Positions 8,189 through 18,469 of a stretch of 64,000 bases of DNA are shown in pieces. How positions within the stretch are numbered: the stretch's first letter is position 1; each line of letters opens with the position of its first letter. Where the stretch lies: assembly GCF_000422725.1 (NCBI RefSeq), contig NZ_KE383909.1, forward strand, positions 1 to 64,000. Direction: 5' to 3'. The DNA comes from Flavobacterium subsaxonicum WB 4.1-42 = DSM 21790. GTDB lineage: Bacteria > Bacteroidota > Bacteroidia > Flavobacteriales > Flavobacteriaceae. Below the pieces are notes generated by a model that ran no database searches, was not told the DNA's origin, and worked only from the letters and a program-made list of their open reading frames with translations. A program made the translations under genes and the position numbers.

Positions 8189-8598
8189 ATGTATCTTTCC
8201 TTATAAATTAATTAATGGTTTAAACTACCTCAGTTTTACCCACATATAGAACTAATTATTTTTGCTAATCCCACCATTTTGTAAAATAATATAACAATAG
8301 CATACTATTCTTCTAAAATCGTTACAAAATTACAGGTCACATTAAGGCTTATACCACTTAAAAGCAGACAATCGGCTTTACATGGATATTTCATACATAT
8401 AAAATAATCGATTTTTTAGTGTTCTGAATATCAGTTAATTACTTGCATTTATTTTTAAAATGTCGCCGTTTTTATCAGTTTATGTCCCCTTATTTATCGT
8501 TGCAAAGCCTCTATTTACAGGCAGTTATCCATCATTTAACTATTGCGAAACAGTATGTTTGCAACGCTATTGATGGATTTTTAACAATAAATTAAACT
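8189..8598. other. AT-rich intergenic region before the first T9SS gene
   Basis: About 410 bp without a coding frame I can support. The only recognisable signal is the -7 box at 8554-8561. Confidence 0.6.
8554..8561 (+). promoter_or_regulatory. Putative -7 element of the first giant T9SS gene
   Basis: TATGTTTG, with about 33 nt between the predicted start and ATG 8599. The -33 element is not clear. Confidence 0.4.
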
Positions 8599-11500
8599 AT
8601 GAAAAAAATTACTTTTGTTATTGCGTGCATGCTCGCAATAATGTCGGCACGTGCTCAGGACTGCACTGCCGTGGTAGTTCCGTATTCAGAAAATTTTGAA
8701 TCGGCAACACCTCCAGCTTTACCGGTTTGTACTACCGGCCAAAATGTTGGCACAGGTAATAACTGGACTACCAGTGTGCCTGGTAGTAATGGTTTTACAA
8801 CCAATACACTTACGTATTTATACAGCCTTGAGGCTGCTAATGCCTGGTTTTATACCAAGGGTTTGAACTTAACAGGTGGCACATCTTACAGGCTTACCTA
8901 TAAATACGGTAATAACGGCTATGCAGAGAACTTAAAAGTTGCATTTGGTTCTGCAAACAACGCTGCAGCAATGGTAACGGTACTGGCAGATCAGCCCGGT
9001 ATTAACAACCCTGATGGTCCACTAACCAAAACCATAGATTTTACACCTGCCACTACAGGTACCTATTACATTGGTTTTAATGTGTACTCTATAGGTAATC
9101 AAAACAGCCTTTTTATCGATGATATTACGGTAAACACCTCTCCGGCCTGTATTGAGCCAACGGCTGTAACACTGTCTAACACGTTAGAGAATGCTACAAC
9201 CATATCATGGACGGCGGCATCTGTTGCCCCGGCAAGCGGGTACGATTATTATATTAGCACATCGGCAACTGCGCCAACGGCAGGTACAACGGCAACCGGC
9301 AGTGTAGCGGCAGGAGTGCTTACGGCTACTGCCGGAAGCCTTACGTCGAGCACTGATTACTACGTTTGGGTACGATCTAACTGCGGAAGCAGTTCGTACA
9401 GCGAGTGGACAGGCCCTGCTGTATTTACAACCCAGTGCGATTACGGCGAGATACTTACCACAACAGCAGCAACTATTTGCGGCCAGGGTTTATCTATGCT
9501 ATCGGCTACAGCTAACGACGGAGCTGTAATAAAATGGTACAACGCCGCAACCGGTGGCAACCAGATAGGGCAGGGGCCAACGGCGGCTGCTTATGTTACG
9601 CAAACAACAACCGTTTATGTTAGTGCTTCTAACGGCGATTGCGAAAGCCCAAGGCAAGCGGTGTTAGTAACTGTAACGCCTGCAACACCAATAGTGGCAA
9701 CGGCAGCTAACCCTAACATTTGTACCGGTGGCACAACCACCTTATCGGTTACAAGTACTAATACAGATTATACGTATGCATGGTTTCCGGGCAATATAGC
9801 GGGTGCTACATTAAGTGTTACTCCTGCGGTTACTACAACATATACCGTATTTGCTACAGATGCTGCTGCTAACTGCTCTATAGCATCGAGTGTTACGGTT
9901 ACGGTTAACCCAATACCTTCGGCAATTAATATTACCCCTGCTACGGCAGCGGTGTGCGCCCAGCAGGCACAGGCTTTATCAGTTGTTGGTGGCACCCTTG
10001 GCGGAGAAGCTACAATCGGTACAGCAACTACACTAACCGGCGATTACGAAATTCCGACAGCTTTTCTAAACCGTTATCCTAACTACTGGAGCCAGACTAT
10101 TTATACCGCTGCCGAACTTACAGCTGCAGGCCTTACTGCCGGTAATATAATCTCTATGGCTTATAACATAGCTACTCCTGGTAGTTCTAATTCTAACACG
10201 GCATTTACAGTCAAAATAGGTACTACAGCATCAGGCAGTTTTGCTGATAATACCTATATGGCTACCACAGGTTTTACAACTGTTTTTGGTCCGGCAACCT
10301 ATTCACATTCCGATTCAGGATGGCAGGTAATTACCTTTAGCACGCCCTATGCTTGGGACGGTGTTTCTAACATTATTGTAGATGTTAAGTACAATGGCGT
10401 AGACCAGAGTACCAACTCGCAGACCTATTATACCGAAACAGCCCAGAATATGGTTATTTCAGAATATGGTTATAGCGCAGGTACACTAAATGGCTCAGTA
10501 TCTTTAAAAAGGCCAAATGTTAAATTTGTAAGCTATTTGCCAACCACAGTTACATGGACTCCGGCAGAGCACCTGTATACTAATGCTGCCGCTACAACAC
10601 CTTATGTTGCGGGTACGGCTGCAACAACAGTATACTTCAGGTCGGCTACGGTTGGTACCGAAACTATTACCGCTACAGCAACGTCATCAGTTGGATGTAC
10701 GTCTACAGGTACAGTAAGTATTGCAGTAAGCACTACCGATGCACCAACGGCAACGGCAACGCAGTCGCTTTGTGGTTCGGGTACGGTAGCTAACCTAAGC
10801 GCTACAGGAACAAACATACAGTGGTATGCCGCTGCAACAGGAGGTACAGCCCTTACAGCAGATACAGCCCTAACGGCTACAACTTACTACGCATCTCAAA
10901 CAGTTAATGGTTGCGAAAGCCCAAGGGTACCGGTAACCATACAATTAAATGTTACCGATGCACCAACAGGCACGGCTACGCAATCGGTTTGTGGTTCGGG
11001 TACGGTGGCTAACCTAACAGCTACAGGAACAGCAATACAGTGGTATGCCGCAGCAACAGGTGGTACGGCTCTTACGGCAGATACAGCCCTTGCAGCTACA
11101 ACCTACTATGCATCTCAAACCATTAATGGTTGCGAGAGTGCGGTAAGGTTTGCAGTAACCGTACAATTAAATGTTACCGATGCACCAACAGGCACGGCTA
11201 CCCAATCATTCTGTATTTCGGGTACAGTGGCTAACTTAACAGCTACCGGAACGGCAATACAATGGTATGCAGCAGCAACAGGTGGTACGGCTCTTACAGC
11301 AGATACAGCCCTTACAGCTACAACCTACTATGCATCTCAAACCGTTAATGGTTGCGAGAGTGCGGTAAGGTTTGCGGTAACTGTACAATTAAATGTTACC
11401 GATGCACCAACAGCAACGGCTACCCAATCATTCTGTAGTTCGGGTACAGTGGCTAACTTAACAGCTACCGGAACGGCAATACAGTGGTATGCCGCAGCAA

Positions 11501-12120
11501 CAGGAGGTACAGCCCTTACGGCAGATACAGCTATTACAGCTACAACCTACTATGCATCTCAAACTGTAAATGGTTGCGAAAGTGCTGTCAGGACAGCTGT
11601 TACCGTTACGTTAAATAACGTTGCTGCGCCAACGGGTGCAGCCAACCAGACAATTAGTGTTGCCGGTGGCGATACCGCTACTTTAGAAGATATTGTTGTT
11701 ACTGCAACAGGTACTGTTACATGGTATGCTACCGAAGCTGCCGCTCTTGCGGGTGAAGGCGCCTTACCTGCCGGAACGGTAGTAACAGCCGGTACAACGT
11801 ATTATGCAACTCAGACTATAAATGGTTGTACCAGTACTGCAGTACTTGCCGTAACCATACAGGCAATATTAGGTAATACTGATTTTGATGCACACGCATT
11901 TGTTTACTACCCTAACCCGGTAAGCAATGTGTTAACGATAGAATATTCGGCTAACATAACTTCGGTAAGTGTATCTAACCTTTTGGGCCAGCAAATTTTA
12001 TCGGCTAAGCCGAATGCTACCAATGCAACTATAGATATGGCAAACCTTGCACAGGGTACCTATATGGTAACTGTAAATGCAGGTGCAGCTACTAAAGTAA
12101 TTAAGGTTGTAAAAAACTAA
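8599..12120 (+). CDS. Giant secreted multidomain protein with T9SS type A sorting signal (1)
   Basis: A 1173-aa protein. Signal peptide 1-20 (ends SARAQ); a beta-sandwich adhesin-like domain with FESATPPALP (about 25-175); a fibronectin type III domain (about 183-275); Ig/PKD-like CHU_C-type domains (about 280-450); a module with NYWSQTIYTAAELTAAGLTAGNI (about 438-712, quoted only in part) shared with the next protein; four near-identical 73-74-aa repeats (713-1007) of the type DAPTxTATQSxC...[13 protein letters not shown]...YYASQTxNGCES; and the T9SS C-terminal domain from YYPNPV (about 1103) to KVIKVVKN. Probably cell-surface or released. No catalytic motif seen; adhesion or matrix function is inference. 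Confidence 0.85.
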   Translation: MKKITFVIACMLAIMSARAQDCTAVVVPYSENFESATPPALPVCTTGQNVGTGNNWTTSVPGSNGFTTNTLTYLYSLEAANAWFYTKGLNLTGGTSYRLTYKYGNNGYAENLKVAFGSANNAAAMVTVLADQPGINNPDGPLTKTIDFTPATTGTYYIGFNVYSIGNQNSLFIDDITVNTSPACIEPTAVTLSNTLENATTISWTAASVAPASGYDYYISTSATAPTAGTTATGSVAAGVLTATAGSLTSSTDYYVWVRSNCGSSSYSEWTGPAVFTTQCDYGEILTTTAATICGQGLSMLSATANDGAVIKWYNAATGGNQIGQGPTAAAYVTQTTTVYVSASNGDCESPRQAVLVTVTPATPIVATAANPNICTGGTTTLSVTSTNTDYTYAWFPGNIAGATLSVTPAVTTTYTVFATDAAANCSIASSVTVTVNPIPSAINITPATAAVCAQQAQALSVVGGTLGGEATIGTATTLTGDYEIPTAFLNRYPNYWSQTIYTAAELTAAGLTAGNIISMAYNIATPGSSNSNTAFTVKIGTTASGSFADNTYMATTGFTTVFGPATYSHSDSGWQVITFSTPYAWDGVSNIIVDVKYNGVDQSTNSQTYYTETAQNMVISEYGYSAGTLNGSVSLKRPNVKFVSYLPTTVTWTPAEHLYTNAAATTPYVAGTAATTVYFRSATVGTETITATATSSVGCTSTGTVSIAVSTTDAPTATATQSLCGSGTVANLSATGTNIQWYAAATGGTALTADTALTATTYYASQTVNGCESPRVPVTIQLNVTDAPTGTATQSVCGSGTVANLTATGTAIQWYAAATGGTALTADTALAATTYYASQTINGCESAVRFAVTVQLNVTDAPTGTATQSFCISGTVANLTATGTAIQWYAAATGGTALTADTALTATTYYASQTVNGCESAVRFAVTVQLNVTDAPTATATQSFCSSGTVANLTATGTAIQWYAAATGGTALTADTAITATTYYASQTVNGCESAVRTAVTVTLNNVAAPTGAANQTISVAGGDTATLEDIVVTATGTVTWYATEAAALAGEGALPAGTVVTAGTTYYATQTINGCTSTAVLAVTIQAILGNTDFDAHAFVYYPNPVSNVLTIEYSANITSVSVSNLLGQQILSAKPNATNATIDMANLAQGTYMVTVNAGAATKVIKVVKN
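10735..11619 (+). repeat. Four in-frame tandem repeats of 219-222 bp
   Basis: Units begin at the ACC-GAT codons at 10735, 10954, 11176 and 11398. Units 3 and 4 are almost identical over long stretches of DNA. Each encodes an Ig-like CHU_C-type repeat. Confidence 0.9.
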
Positions 12121-12138
12121 TAACGCCTTACAATTAAA

Positions 12139-12172
12139 CTAAAAGCCATCGGGAACGATGGCTTTTTTTATA
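12139..12172 (+). terminator. Rho-independent terminator after giant T9SS gene 1
   Basis: AAAAGCCATCG/CGATGGCTTTT stem with a GGAA-like loop and T-run. Confidence 0.8.
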
Positions 12173-12519
12173 CTTAATTCTGAATAAAAATACATATGGT
12201 AAACTTATGGTCAGGATAACACTAAGATAATGAGTTAATTTTCTGTTAAATGATGGTTTTGATGCAATATTATAACAAATTTGGACTGAATTTGATGTTT
12301 TTCTGCAATATTGTACGAATATTGGTTTGTATTTAACAAGACGATATTTTTAACTTAACATAAATTTAATATTGGTGTTTTATTAATTTTACAAAAGTGT
12401 TTAATTAATTGTTATTATTTAACAATTATGCTTTTAAGTAGGCAATAAATCACATACGTGTAATGTGCGGTGTTAATTTCTTTAGTTTTAATAGCTTTTT
12501 TAATTAATCATTAATTTAC
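12173..12519. other. AT-rich intergenic region before giant T9SS gene 2
   Basis: About 350 bp, very AT-rich, no supported ORF and no full TAnnTTTG box. Confidence 0.6.
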
Positions 12520-15500
12520 ATGAAAAAAATTACCCTACTTATTGCCTTCATGCTCGCCTTTCTGTCGGGTTATGGGCAATCGGTTGCGAATTACACTTTT
12601 TCGCAATCATCAGGCAATGCCTACACAGAAATTACAGGAGGTACTTCGGTAGTATCCTGTACCGACTGTACTACATCATACGATACCAGTTCGTATGTAA
12701 TAACGCTGCCAACTGCTTTTCCATTTAACGGAACAACGGTTACATCGGTAGTAATGAGAGTTGACGGCTCATTGCTATTAGGTGCTACCAGTACATCTTC
12801 TTCAACCACACCTATCAGTTCAACCGCTACAGGTACGGGCGTTATATCGCCTTTGGGGATGGATTTAAGAAGTTCTACAGTTGCAGGCACCACCTTCGAC
12901 CTAAGCTGGATCGACAACGGTACTGAGTATGTTTTTCAGTGGAAGAACGCCTCAAGATGGGCGCAAAACACCATCGAAAAACTTAACTTCCAGGTAAAGA
13001 TCAACAAAACTACAGGCGTTATAAATCTGGCGTACGGCACTATGACGGCTGCCGACTCTACAGGTTACCAGCCGCAGGTTGGTTTACGCGGCCTGGCCAG
13101 TACAGATTATAATGCAAGGAACCTTACAACTACCGCACCCGATGCTACTCCATCATGGGATGATACAGCCGTGGCTACAAGCAACAGTGCTACGGTAAGA
13201 TTTACCACAGGTACTCCGGCAGCTATACCTGCATCGGGCCTTGTATACACATTTACACCTCCGGCAGCCTGTACAGGTACACCGCTTGCTGGTACTATTA
13301 GTGGCGATGCCATACGTTATGTATGTACAGGCGTAGCCCCGGCGGCAATTACCGTAACAGGTGCTGCACCCGTTGTACCGGGAATTACGTTCCAATGGGA
13401 ACAATCTACTAACGGAACCGATTGGGTTAACGCAGTTGGTGGTTCTGGTGCTACTACATTAACGTACACACCACCATCATTTGGCGGTACAACAATTATG
13501 TATCGTTTAAAAACTACCTGTGCTACAAGCAACGAAAGCGCTTTTTCTACAGCAGTAACTATAAACATTATACAATCGCCGGCAACACAGTCGAGTGCTT
13601 TAACGGTTGCTACTACATCGGCAACAGCCTTTAACCTTGCCTGGACAAGCGGTAATGGTACAAGGCGTTTGGTTTATGTTAGCACATCGCCAATTACAAA
13701 TCCTGTAAATGCTACCGGCATTGCTGCTTACACGGCTACTGCTGTATTTGCTAATACAGGTCAGCAAATTGTTTATGATGGTACAGGATCGTCTGTAAAC
13801 GTTACAGGCCTTACCTGCAATACTACTTATTATGTAAAGGTTTTTGATTACAGCCGTTGCGGCAGTGGCCCTTATGATGTGTATTTTAACACAACTACAG
13901 ATACTAACACGCTTAGTGTAACAACAGGTCCGTTAACAGCAACTTTACCTGCTACCAATAACTTTACAGGCTTTACAGGTGCTAACCTTCCGGCAGCTGT
14001 TGCAGGCTGGTATGAGGCAGCAGTACCTACAACATCGGGCACTGTGCCAACAAGCAGCAACCCTGTGGGTAACTCTTCGGGATGGATAAGCAGTACTGCT
14101 TTAGGTGCCACTACAGCTAAATATAATTTATATACAGATACAGGCAACGCATGGATAATAAGCCCTAAAATGGCTATTACCGCTAACTCAAGGCTTAAAT
14201 TTAAAGCAGCTATTACTGATTATAACGGTAGCGGTGCAGACCCTGAGCGTATGGTTGGTACTGATGATAAAGTAAATGTTTTAGTGTCTACAGATGGCTG
14301 CGGCGCTGTATGGACACCTATCTACACTTTTAATGCGGCCAACACCACTACATTAACCAATGTACTTACAGATTATACACTGGCGCTTAATGCGTATGTT
14401 GGCCAGACCGTACAAATTGCGTTTCAGGCTACAGACGGCCCGGTAAACGAAGCCCCGGACTATGATTTCCATATAGGTAATATAGTGGTAGAGCTAACTC
14501 CGGATTGCGATGTACCGGCACTGCTTGCTACTACCAATATTACCAAAAATACGGCCACCCTTAACTGGACTGCACCAACAGTTGGTACACCAACAGGCTA
14601 CCAGTATGTAGTGTCTACAACCAATGCAACCCCGGTTGCAGCGGGTACGGCAGTAACAGGTACAACGGTTAACGTAGCATCGTTACTACCATCTACAACC
14701 TATTATGTGTTTGTAAGAACGGTTTGCTCTGGCGATTTTAGCGACTGGAGTGTTGCCGGTACATTTACAACCATGTGCGATTACCCGGAGGTTGCTTCTG
14801 TAACAGGTGGCAGCGTTTGCGGTATGGGCAGTGCTACACTTGCAGCCACATCGGCCGGTACGTTACGTTGGTTTGCAAACCAAACGGGTGGTAGTGCATT
14901 GGCTTCAGGCGCAAGCTTTACAACGCCTCAAATATCGGCTACTACTACTTATTATGTAGAGGCTGCTACCGAAGGTATGCAGGTTAGTGGCGGTAAAGCA
15001 GCCCCGGCTGCCGATGCTACTACAAGCACCAGCACTAACTACGGCATTGTGTTTAACGTAGCTCAGGCTACTAAATTAGAAGCGGTATCGGTTTACTCTA
15101 CTGCGGCAGGTACGGTTGATATTAAAGTAATGAACGCCGCCATGACTACCGAGTTGTATTCTACAGGCAACGTTGCCGTTACAGCAGGTGGTACTACAAC
15201 TCCTAACATTATACCTTTAAACGTTGAGGTTCCTGCCGGTACAGGCTACAGGATCGTGGTTAAAGCTTACAGTGGTGCATCATTGGTGCGCGACTCTGCC
15301 GGCTTAGCCTTCCCGTACACAAGTGCAGATGGTAACTTAACCGTTACATCGTCAGAGTGGGGTGGAACCACTACATTGTACTACTACTATTTTTACGATA
15401 TTAAATACAAAACTATCTGCGCCAGCCCACGCCAGGCAGTTGTTGCTACTGTAACTGCGGCTCCGGCCATTACAGCAACAGCATCTGACGCATCAATCTG

Positions 15501-18129
15501 CGCAGGCGAAAGCACCAACCTTTCGGTAACCAGCGAAAACGCAACCTATACGTATGTATGGATGCCGGGCAACCTTACAGGTGCTACCCAGGCAGTAACC
15601 CCGGTTGCATCTACAACCTATACTGTAACAGCTACAGATAGTGGTTCAGGCTGTGTAACTACACAAACAGTTGCGGTAACGGTTAATCCGCTGCCAAGCG
15701 CAATAGTAATTACACCTGCTGCACCTGCAACTTGTGCTAACACAGTACAGGCACTTACAGTTACAGGTGGTATTATACCAACACCGGGCCCTATAGGTAC
15801 GGCTACCACTTTAACGGGTACAACAGAGCAGCCAACTGCATTTTGTAACCGTTGGCCAAACTACTGGAGCCAGACTATTTATACTGCTGCCGAACTTACT
15901 GCTGCCGGGCTAACTGCCGGTAACATAACCTCTATGGCGTATAATATTACAACCCTTGGCGATGCTGCTACCAATGCTAACTTTACGGTTAAAATAGGTA
16001 CTACGTCTTCGGCTAACTTTGCTACTAACGATTTTATGTCGACTACCGCTATGGCAACCGTTTACGGCCCTGCAACCTATACGCATACAGAGAGTGGCTG
16101 GCAGGTAATTACATTTGCTACGCCATATTCATGGGATGGTACATCGAATATTATAGTTAACGTTACTTATGATGGTGCCGATGATCTTTACAATTCTCAG
16201 ACATACTATACAGAGACTGCAACAAACACCGTACTTTGGAGAAACAGTTATAGTGCGTCTACAACAACAGGTACGTTGTCTCCAAAAAGGCTTAATGTTA
16301 CCTTTACAAGCGCTAACCCTACGGCGACTGTAATTTCATGGTCTCCTGCAGAAAACCTATATACTAATGCTGCGGCCACTACACCTTATGTAGCGGGTGC
16401 CAACGCCACTACGGTTTACTTTAAATCGGCTACTGCGGGTACAAACGCGTATACTATTACATCTACGTCTACACCAGGTTGTACAAGAACCGGAACTGTA
16501 AGCGTTACTGTTAACCTTACCGATGCCCCTGCTGCCGATGCCACCCAAACGTTTTGTAACACTGCTACTGTAGCAGGCCTTACAACAACAGGTGGTACTG
16601 CGGTACAATGGTATACTGCTGCAACAGGCGGTACTGCCCTTGCTGCTACAGCTGCCCTTACAGACGATACGGTTTACTATGCATCGCAAACCTTAAATGG
16701 TTGCGAGAGTGCTTTAAGAACTCCGGTTACTGTACAAATAAATGTAACTCCGGTTCCAACCGTTGCTGCTACACAAACATTTTGTAATGCTGCTACGGTA
16801 GCCAACCTTGTTGCTACAGAGGCAGGCGTACAATGGTATGCTGCTGCTACGGGCGGTACGGCTTTAACTCCGGATACTGCTCTTGTAAATGGTACAGTTT
16901 ACTATGCATCTCAAATACTAAACAACTGCGAGAGTGTAAGGGCTGCGGTTACTGCACAAATAAATGTAACTCCGGCTCCTGCTGCTGCCGAGGCTCAATT
17001 GTTCTGTACATCAGGTACTGTAAGTAATTTACTTGCAACCGGTACTAATGTACAATGGTATGCTGCTGCAACCGGCGGCACTGCTCTTGCTGCAGATACT
17101 GCCCTTGCAAGCGGTACAACATACTATGCTTCTCAAACTATTGATGGTTGCGAAGGCTTAACCAGGACTGCCGTTATGGTTACTATTACAACTACGGTGG
17201 CCGATGCTCCGGAAGATGTTACCGAATGTGGTTCTTATGTGTTACCTGCACTTACAAGCGGTAGCTACTATACTGCTATGGGTGGTACAGGCACTATGCT
17301 TGCTGCCGGAACAGAAATTGAGCAGACTACTGTTATATATGTGTATGCACAATCGGGCACTACACCAAACTGTACCGATGAGAATACGTTTACAGTAACT
17401 ATTAATAATGCTGTAGCCGATGCTCCGGAAGATGTTACGTCTTGTAACGTATATATATTGCCTGCCCTTGTAAATGGCAGCTACTATACCGGAACTAACG
17501 GAACAGGTACTATGCTTGCTGTTGGAACTCCAATTGAGCAGACTACAGATATTTATGTGTACGCTCAATCTAACACTACACCTAACTGTACTGCCCAAAA
17601 TATGTTTACGGTAACTATTACTACTGTAGATGCTCCTACAGGTGCTGCTACACAAACGGTAGAAGTTGCTGCGGGCGAAAATGCAACTATAGCCGACCTT
17701 ATAGTTGAAACTGAGGGTACGGTTACATGGTATGCATCTGAGGTGGATGCCCTTGCGGGTGTTAACCCTCTTACAGATGCAAGCGTTATTACTACAGGTG
17801 CTACTTACTATGCTACGCAAACTGTGGGCAACTGTACCAGTACTACTGTACTTGCCGTAATGGTAGATGTGGTATTAGGAAGAGATGTTTTTGATGTTAA
17901 TGCATTTACTTACTATCCTAACCCGGTTAATAATGTACTTAACCTTTCGTACTCTTCAAACATTACATCGGTAAGTGTATTTAACCTGGTAGGGCAGCAG
18001 ATTATGCAGCTTAAACCAAATGCAACTGATGTTAAGGTAGATATGTCGGCTCTTGCCGAAGGCACTTATATTGTTAATGTAGGCACCGGAAACACTGTAA
18101 AAACAATTAAAGTTGTTAAGAAACAGTAA
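12520..18129 (+). CDS. Giant secreted multidomain protein with T9SS type A sorting signal (2)
   Basis: A 1869-aa protein, the largest in the window. Signal peptide 1-20 (ends SGYGQ), nearly the same as that of protein 1. N-terminal beta domain (about 25-235); Ig-like segment; FN3-like domains at about 353-470 and 663-752; a cleaved-adhesin-like segment between them; an Ig/PKD region around 985-1060; the shared module (about 1061-1327); three Ig-like YYASQ repeats (1334-1557); two 72-aa VADAPEDVT repeats (from 1560 and 1632); and the T9SS domain from YYPNPV (about 1798) to [10 protein letters not shown] conserved LGRDVFDVNAF precedes the sorting domain. Probably surface adhesin or matrix protein; no enzymatic motif found. 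Confidence 0.85.
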   Translation: MKKITLLIAFMLAFLSGYGQSVANYTFSQSSGNAYTEITGGTSVVSCTDCTTSYDTSSYVITLPTAFPFNGTTVTSVVMRVDGSLLLGATSTSSSTTPISSTATGTGVISPLGMDLRSSTVAGTTFDLSWIDNGTEYVFQWKNASRWAQNTIEKLNFQVKINKTTGVINLAYGTMTAADSTGYQPQVGLRGLASTDYNARNLTTTAPDATPSWDDTAVATSNSATVRFTTGTPAAIPASGLVYTFTPPAACTGTPLAGTISGDAIRYVCTGVAPAAITVTGAAPVVPGITFQWEQSTNGTDWVNAVGGSGATTLTYTPPSFGGTTIMYRLKTTCATSNESAFSTAVTINIIQSPATQSSALTVATTSATAFNLAWTSGNGTRRLVYVSTSPITNPVNATGIAAYTATAVFANTGQQIVYDGTGSSVNVTGLTCNTTYYVKVFDYSRCGSGPYDVYFNTTTDTNTLSVTTGPLTATLPATNNFTGFTGANLPAAVAGWYEAAVPTTSGTVPTSSNPVGNSSGWISSTALGATTAKYNLYTDTGNAWIISPKMAITANSRLKFKAAITDYNGSGADPERMVGTDDKVNVLVSTDGCGAVWTPIYTFNAANTTTLTNVLTDYTLALNAYVGQTVQIAFQATDGPVNEAPDYDFHIGNIVVELTPDCDVPALLATTNITKNTATLNWTAPTVGTPTGYQYVVSTTNATPVAAGTAVTGTTVNVASLLPSTTYYVFVRTVCSGDFSDWSVAGTFTTMCDYPEVASVTGGSVCGMGSATLAATSAGTLRWFANQTGGSALASGASFTTPQISATTTYYVEAATEGMQVSGGKAAPAADATTSTSTNYGIVFNVAQATKLEAVSVYSTAAGTVDIKVMNAAMTTELYSTGNVAVTAGGTTTPNIIPLNVEVPAGTGYRIVVKAYSGASLVRDSAGLAFPYTSADGNLTVTSSEWGGTTTLYYYYFYDIKYKTICASPRQAVVATVTAAPAITATASDASICAGESTNLSVTSENATYTYVWMPGNLTGATQAVTPVASTTYTVTATDSGSGCVTTQTVAVTVNPLPSAIVITPAAPATCANTVQALTVTGGIIPTPGPIGTATTLTGTTEQPTAFCNRWPNYWSQTIYTAAELTAAGLTAGNITSMAYNITTLGDAATNANFTVKIGTTSSANFATNDFMSTTAMATVYGPATYTHTESGWQVITFATPYSWDGTSNIIVNVTYDGADDLYNSQTYYTETATNTVLWRNSYSASTTTGTLSPKRLNVTFTSANPTATVISWSPAENLYTNAAATTPYVAGANATTVYFKSATAGTNAYTITSTSTPGCTRTGTVSVTVNLTDAPAADATQTFCNTATVAGLTTTGGTAVQWYTAATGGTALAATAALTDDTVYYASQTLNGCESALRTPVTVQINVTPVPTVAATQTFCNAATVANLVATEAGVQWYAAATGGTALTPDTALVNGTVYYASQILNNCESVRAAVTAQINVTPAPAAAEAQLFCTSGTVSNLLATGTNVQWYAAATGGTALAADTALASGTTYYASQTIDGCEGLTRTAVMVTITTTVADAPEDVTECGSYVLPALTSGSYYTAMGGTGTMLAAGTEIEQTTVIYVYAQSGTTPNCTDENTFTVTINNAVADAPEDVTSCNVYILPALVNGSYYTGTNGTGTMLAVGTPIEQTTDIYVYAQSNTTPNCTAQNMFTVTITTVDAPTGAATQTVEVAAGENATIADLIVETEGTVTWYASEVDALAGVNPLTDASVITTGATYYATQTVGNCTSTTVLAVMVDVVLGRDVFDVNAFTYYPNPVNNVLNLSYSSNITSVSVFNLVGQQIMQLKPNATDVKVDMSALAEGTYIVNVGTGNTVKTIKVVKKQ
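16519..17628 (+). repeat. Two families of in-frame repeats in giant T9SS gene 2
   Basis: Three diverged copies of the YYASQ Ig-like unit (16519 to about 17190), followed by two 216-bp copies beginning GTGGCCGATGCTCC at 17197 and GTAGCCGATGCTCC at 17413. Confidence 0.8.
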
Positions 18130-18152
18130 TTGCTAATTCTTAAATAAATGTT

Positions 18153-18184
18153 AAAAAAGCCACCGGAAACGGTGGCTTTTTGTT
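18153..18184 (+). terminator. Rho-independent terminator after giant T9SS gene 2
   Basis: AAAAGCCACCG/CGGTGGCTTTT stem, GAAA loop, T-rich tail. Confidence 0.8.
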
Positions 18185-18469
18185 TTGTGATAAAAGAGCT
18201 TAATAACGAACCAAAGCATAAAATATTGTGTTGATTGTAGTATTTTAACTATAATTTTTATCTATTTAGAAATATTTTAAATTGTATAATGCCAATTTCT
18301 TTAAATATTATGTATTTTGATATGTAGTTCAACGTCATCCTCTGAATATTGTGTTCCTTATTCATTTTTTATATAAATATAATTTAAAAGTTAATTTATT
18401 GTAAAATTATATAATTCGATATTAACATAATTTTATAATTTTATTAACATTAATAATTAATCATGTTAT
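18185..18469. other. AT-rich intergenic region before giant T9SS gene 3
   Basis: Very AT-rich, no supported ORF; no full -7 consensus seen upstream of ATG 18470. Confidence 0.55.
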
